Source: Zestomonas carbonaria
Lineage (GTDB): Bacteria; Pseudomonadota; Gammaproteobacteria; Pseudomonadales; Pseudomonadaceae
Assembly: GCF_904061905.1 (NCBI RefSeq)
Contig: NZ_CAJFCI010000039.1
Coordinates: forward strand, 62,001 to 126,000
Length of the DNA: 64,000 nucleotides
Reading direction: 5' to 3'
Within the stretch, counting starts at the first letter, position 1, and every line of letters starts with the position of its first letter. Positions 61,240 to 64,000 of the stretch are shown piece by piece. Under the pieces are notes generated by a model. It ran no database searches and had not been told where the DNA came from. It saw nothing but the letters and a program-made list of their open reading frames with translations. Position numbers and translations under genes: made by a program.

Positions 61240-61857
61240 ATGCTCAGACGCTTCGCACCCCTCGTGCCACTCGCATTGACATTCATCCTGGGGGCCTGCG
61301 CCGGCCATTCGCCGAGCGCACTGAACACCGCTGCCAATGACCGCCCGACTCCCGCACCGATCGCGGTGGAAGAAGAGTCCGTGGAAGAGCGGCTGCCGGA
61401 TTTCTCCAAGGACAAGCCCTACGAACTGCCGAGCTTCGCCGACAGCATCCTGGCCCACGGCCTGTCGCTGGTCGGCACCCGCTACCGCTACGGCGGCAGC
61501 TCGGTGGCCACCGGTTTCGATTGCAGCGGCTTCATCGGTTACCTGTTCAAGGAAGAGGCTGGCGTGAAGCTGCCGCGCTCCACCCGCGAGATGATCGACC
61601 TCGACGCCCCGCAGGTCGCACGCAGCGACCTGCAACCGGGCGACCTGCTGTTCTTCAACAACAACGGTCGCGGCCGTGTCAGCCATGCGGGCATCTACCT
61701 GGGCGACGACCAGTTCATCCATTCCTCCAGCACCCGCAGCGGCGGGGTGCGGGTCGACAGCCTCGGCGATAAATACTGGAGTCGCAGCTTCATCAAGGCC
61801 AAGCGCGCCCTGGTCATGGCTTCCAACAGCCAGGACGGCGCCACCAGCCAGCGCTGA
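61240..61857 (+). CDS. NlpC/P60 endopeptidase lipoprotein (first copy)
   Basis: A 205-residue protein with a lipoprotein signal (LALTFILGAC, Cys about 18), a Pro/Glu-rich linker, then an NlpC/P60 domain. The domain contains GTRYRYGGSSVATGFDCSGFIGYLF (catalytic Cys), PGDLLFFNNNG and VSHAGIYLGDD (catalytic His). It is a probable D,L-endopeptidase on peptidoglycan stem peptides at the outer membrane. The start MLRRFAPLVPL was chosen as the only one giving a lipoprotein signal. Confidence 0.9.
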   Translation: MLRRFAPLVPLALTFILGACAGHSPSALNTAANDRPTPAPIAVEEESVEERLPDFSKDKPYELPSFADSILAHGLSLVGTRYRYGGSSVATGFDCSGFIGYLFKEEAGVKLPRSTREMIDLDAPQVARSDLQPGDLLFFNNNGRGRVSHAGIYLGDDQFIHSSSTRSGGVRVDSLGDKYWSRSFIKAKRALVMASNSQDGATSQR

Positions 61858-61946
61858 TAGTACCTCCGCGCGCATACCCTCGGGGTTGCGCGCGGCCATC
61901 CATCCGGGCAGAGTAGGGCGCATCTCAGGAACAGGACTGTCCGCCC

Positions 61947-62465
61947 ATGCCCTTGCCGGCTCGTCTCGCCCTGTTGCTCCTCGCCGCGTTGCTGACCGCC
62001 TGCGCCAGCAGCCCTCCCCCGAAATCCCCCGTCTATCTCGTGTCACCAGGCGCCGTCGGCAGCGCCGAGGACGTGCTGTTCCGCGCCCTCGGCCTGGTCG
62101 GCACGCCCTATCGCTACGGCGGCAACACGCCGGAAGGCGGTTTCGATTGCAGTGGCCTGATCGGCTACGTCTACCGCGACGCGGCCGGCGTGGCGCTGCC
62201 GCGCTCGACCCGCGAACTGCTCGCCATGCACGCGCCGAAGGTGTCGCGCGACGCATTGCGTTCGGGCGACCTGGTGTTCTTCGCCACCAATGGCGGCAGC
62301 CAGGTCAGCCACGCCGGCATCTACGTCGGTGAGGGTCGCTTCGTCCATGCGCCGTCCAGTGGTGGCACCGTGCGGCTCGACAGCCTGGGGGCTACCTACT
62401 GGCTGAACAGCTACCTGGGCGCCAAACGCGTGCTGGCGGCGCCCAGCCTGGCCGGTCATCCCTGA
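61947..62465 (+). CDS. NlpC/P60 endopeptidase lipoprotein (second copy)
   Basis: A 172-residue paralogue of the preceding gene, with lipobox ALLTAC (Cys about 19), a short Ser/Pro linker and the catalytic domain GTPYRYGGNTPEGGFDCSGLIGYVYRDAAG, SGDLVFFATNGG and VSHAGIYVGEGRFVHAP. The Cys and His of the catalytic dyad are present. The domain is very similar to its neighbour but lacks the acidic linker. Tandem genes of this type are also found in P. aeruginosa (about PA1198-PA1199). Confidence 0.92.
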   Translation: MPLPARLALLLLAALLTACASSPPPKSPVYLVSPGAVGSAEDVLFRALGLVGTPYRYGGNTPEGGFDCSGLIGYVYRDAAGVALPRSTRELLAMHAPKVSRDALRSGDLVFFATNGGSQVSHAGIYVGEGRFVHAPSSGGTVRLDSLGATYWLNSYLGAKRVLAAPSLAGHP

Positions 62466-62480
62466 TCGCGGGAGCTGCCC

Positions 62481-63143
62481 ATGACCGGCCGAACCCTGAG
62501 CCTGGACGACGACCTCTACCGCTACCTGCTCGACGTCTCCCTGCGCGAGACGCCGCTGCTCACCCGCCTGCGCGCGGAAACCCAGGCCATGCCCATGGCG
62601 CGCTGGCAGATCGCCCCGGAGCAGGGGCAGTTCATGGGGCTGCTGGTCAGGCTGACCGGCGCCAGGCGCATCCTCGAAGTGGGCACCTTCACCGGCTACA
62701 GTGCGCTGGTCATGGCCGAGGCGATGGGCGAGGGCGGTTCGCTGCTGTGCTGCGACCTGCCCGGCGACTACAACGCCGTCGCCCGCCGCTACTGGCGCGA
62801 GGCGGGCGTCGAGGAACGCATCGAACTGCGCCTGGCGCCGGCGCTGGACACCCTCGCCGCCTTGCTGGGCGAAGGGCAGGGCGAGCGCTTCGACCTGATC
62901 TTCATCGACGCCGACAAGGCCAACTACCCGCGCTACCTGGAACTCGCCCTGGCGCTGACCCGGCCCGGTGGCTTGGTGCTGTTCGACAACACTTTGTGGA
63001 GCGGCCGGGTGCTCGAAGCGGAGCCGGCCGACGACGACACCCGGGCGATCCAGCGGCTCAACCGCCAGCTCAAGGACGACCCGCGCGTCGAATTGTCGCT
63101 GTTGCCGCTGGGAGACGGGCTGACGCTCTGCCGCAAGCGCTGA
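62481..63143 (+). CDS. SAM-dependent O-methyltransferase (family 3, CCoAOMT-like)
   Basis: A 220-residue protein of the caffeoyl-CoA/catechol O-methyltransferase-like family. It contains MPMARWQIAPEQGQFMGLLVRLTGARRILEVGTFTGYSAL (SAM motif I), FDLIFIDADKANYPRYLE (metal/SAM Asp) and GGLVLFDNTLWSGRV. It methylates a hydroxyl on an unknown small molecule. It starts 15 bases after the second NlpC gene with GGGAGCTGCCC before the ATG, so cotranscription is likely. Confidence 0.9.
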   Translation: MTGRTLSLDDDLYRYLLDVSLRETPLLTRLRAETQAMPMARWQIAPEQGQFMGLLVRLTGARRILEVGTFTGYSALVMAEAMGEGGSLLCCDLPGDYNAVARRYWREAGVEERIELRLAPALDTLAALLGEGQGERFDLIFIDADKANYPRYLELALALTRPGGLVLFDNTLWSGRVLEAEPADDDTRAIQRLNRQLKDDPRVELSLLPLGDGLTLCRKR

Positions 63144-63147
63144 GCCG

Positions 63148-63489
63148 TCAGCGCATGAGGCAATAGTCGATCAGTTGCTTTTCGATGCTTTGTCGCTGGC
63201 GCAGGACCAACGCGACCATCACCAGGCTTGCGGCTTCGTCGTACTGGTAGAGGATGCGGAACTCTTCCAGATTCAGTTCCCGGTAGTGCAAGACCCCCAG
63301 CAGGGCGGCCTGCTCGCAGACCGGTGCGGCGAGGGGATGCGCCTTGAGGCGTTCTTCGAGGGTATGGATCAGTGCCGCCAGCCTGGCCTGGGCCAGTTCG
63401 ACGCCGTGGTAAGGGACCAGATGATGGAGCTGCGAAACCAGGCTTTCTTCAGCGGTTGTGGCGTAGGCGATCTTGATCGTCTTGCTCAT
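63148..63489 (-). CDS. RelE/ParE-type toxin-like protein
   Basis: A 113-residue protein with the RelE-like pattern: [35 protein letters not shown], a central [43 protein letters not shown] strand-helix set, and basic residues near the C-terminus. It would be an mRNA interferase or gyrase poison if active. The gene overlaps the 3' end of the upstream Phd-like gene by 41 bases, typical of type II toxin-antitoxin operons. Its stop is 5 bases from that of the convergent methyltransferase. Confidence 0.72.
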   Translation of the reverse strand: MSKTIKIAYATTAEESLVSQLHHLVPYHGVELAQARLAALIHTLEERLKAHPLAAPVCEQAALLGVLHYRELNLEEFRILYQYDEAASLVMVALVLRQRQSIEKQLIDYCLMR

Positions 63490-63760
63490 CGGTGGAATTT
63501 CCTCCCAATCCCTGGGCTGCCGGGCTGCGTTGCTTCAGGCGTTCGAGCAGGGTCTCTCCGGAGATCAGGCGGTCTTCGGCCTTGTCACGCTCGGCGAAGG
63601 ACAACAGCTTGATCAGCGCCAGTGCCTCGTCCCGGCGCTTGCGCTCGGCGTAGGACTCGACCACGTAGGCCGGTACGCCATTCTGGGTGATGACCATGGG
63701 TTCGCTGAGATCCAGCGACGCGGCATGCTGCTTCAGGTAGCTGATGGTCTGGACTTTCAT
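63449..63760 (-). CDS. Phd/YefM-type antitoxin-like protein
   Basis: A 103-residue protein. The N-terminus [53 protein letters not shown] matches Phd/YefM (DNA-binding beta-alpha fold with the VITQNGxPxYV motif). The tail ([16 protein letters not shown] then Asp/Gln/Arg-rich) would wrap the toxin. The order antitoxin then overlapping toxin is standard, and autoregulation would be expected. It could instead be a degraded remnant, but both frames are intact. Confidence 0.75.
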   Translation of the reverse strand: MKVQTISYLKQHAASLDLSEPMVITQNGVPAYVVESYAERKRRDEALALIKLLSFAERDKAEDRLISGETLLERLKQRSPAAQGLGGNSTDEQDDQDRLRHNR

Positions 63761-63939
63761 GGCTGTCTCCTAGTGGTGGCAGAGAGTCAGCAGCTTGGTG
63801 TGCTGTGCCGGACTCTTTATAGACTGAATTCGGACTGGCGACAATTGGCCTGCATGAAATGACTGTCTGCACGGGGTGTTTCCGTCTCTGTCCGGGCTTG
63901 CCCGGAGCCGCCTCGTCGAGTTACCTTCTGCACCGCCTC

Positions 63940-64000
<61 letters not shown>

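Overview
The window is high-GC (roughly two-thirds G+C), densely coding bacterial chromosome that I read as Pseudomonas, close to the P. aeruginosa group but rearranged relative to PAO1. Diagnostic blocks are the selenocysteine/formate dehydrogenase locus (selC-selB-selA-fdhE-fdnI-fdnH-fdnG); the run speA, SUI1-like, Nudix, DUF2333, gcbA, ctpL, dsbD, aroQ, accB, accC, prmA (recalled as about PA4839-PA4850 in PAO1); and an acyl-CoA dehydrogenase, sprT, Yip1, DnaJ-like, ttcA, cobB-like, NlpC/P60 run (recalled as about PA1187-PA1199). These blocks are not contiguous in PAO1, and the gaps between them are filled with REP-like palindromes and other repeats. I see no prophage, integrase, IS element or CRISPR array.

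Layout. 0-5.7 kb: a truncated AraC regulator, then plus-strand housekeeping genes (MaoC-like hydratase, MazG-like pyrophosphohydrolase, CmoM tRNA methyltransferase, two DUF4136 lipoproteins, a tightly overlapping GNAT / DsrE-like / GcvH-like operon and a VanX-like dipeptidase lipoprotein). 5.8-15 kb: the minus-strand selenium block, which encodes the Sec-containing formate dehydrogenase-N together with tRNA-Sec, SelA and SelB, so all Sec machinery except SelD is local. 15-35 kb: a DUF1835 protein, a YdcZ-type membrane protein, a chemoreceptor, a diguanylate cyclase, PBP1C with a bacterial alpha-2-macroglobulin (thioester present), a DUF559 nuclease gene enclosed by nested inverted repeats, a MATE exporter, a small azoreductase/AhpD-like redox operon and a MocR regulator. 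35-51 kb: the speA-prmA block. 51-64 kb: an acyl-CoA metabolism cluster, SprT, Yip1, DnaJ-like, TtcA, a Tag-like glycosylase, a sirtuin, twin NlpC/P60 lipoproteins, an O-methyltransferase, a RelE/Phd-type pair and a truncated tRNA-Ala.

The most unusual structure is at 23698-24291: a 112-codon DUF559 (Vsr-like endonuclease fold) gene sits between perfect 16-bp inverted repeats, which sit inside 43-bp inverted repeats with a single mismatch. All are built on the same CCCTCTCCC palindrome, and a related palindrome lies inside the fdn operon. The layout resembles REP/RAYT units but with a nuclease-fold gene in place of the transposase. Other notable items are two heptanucleotide arrays flanking prmA that begin exactly at the stop codons of accC and prmA, a lipoyl-type GcvH-like protein translationally coupled to a DsrE protein, and an amidohydrolase-fold protein that has lost its metal-ligand motif. 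Gene assignments come from reading translated sequence and motifs. No database search was run, so orthology statements rest on memory of the families.
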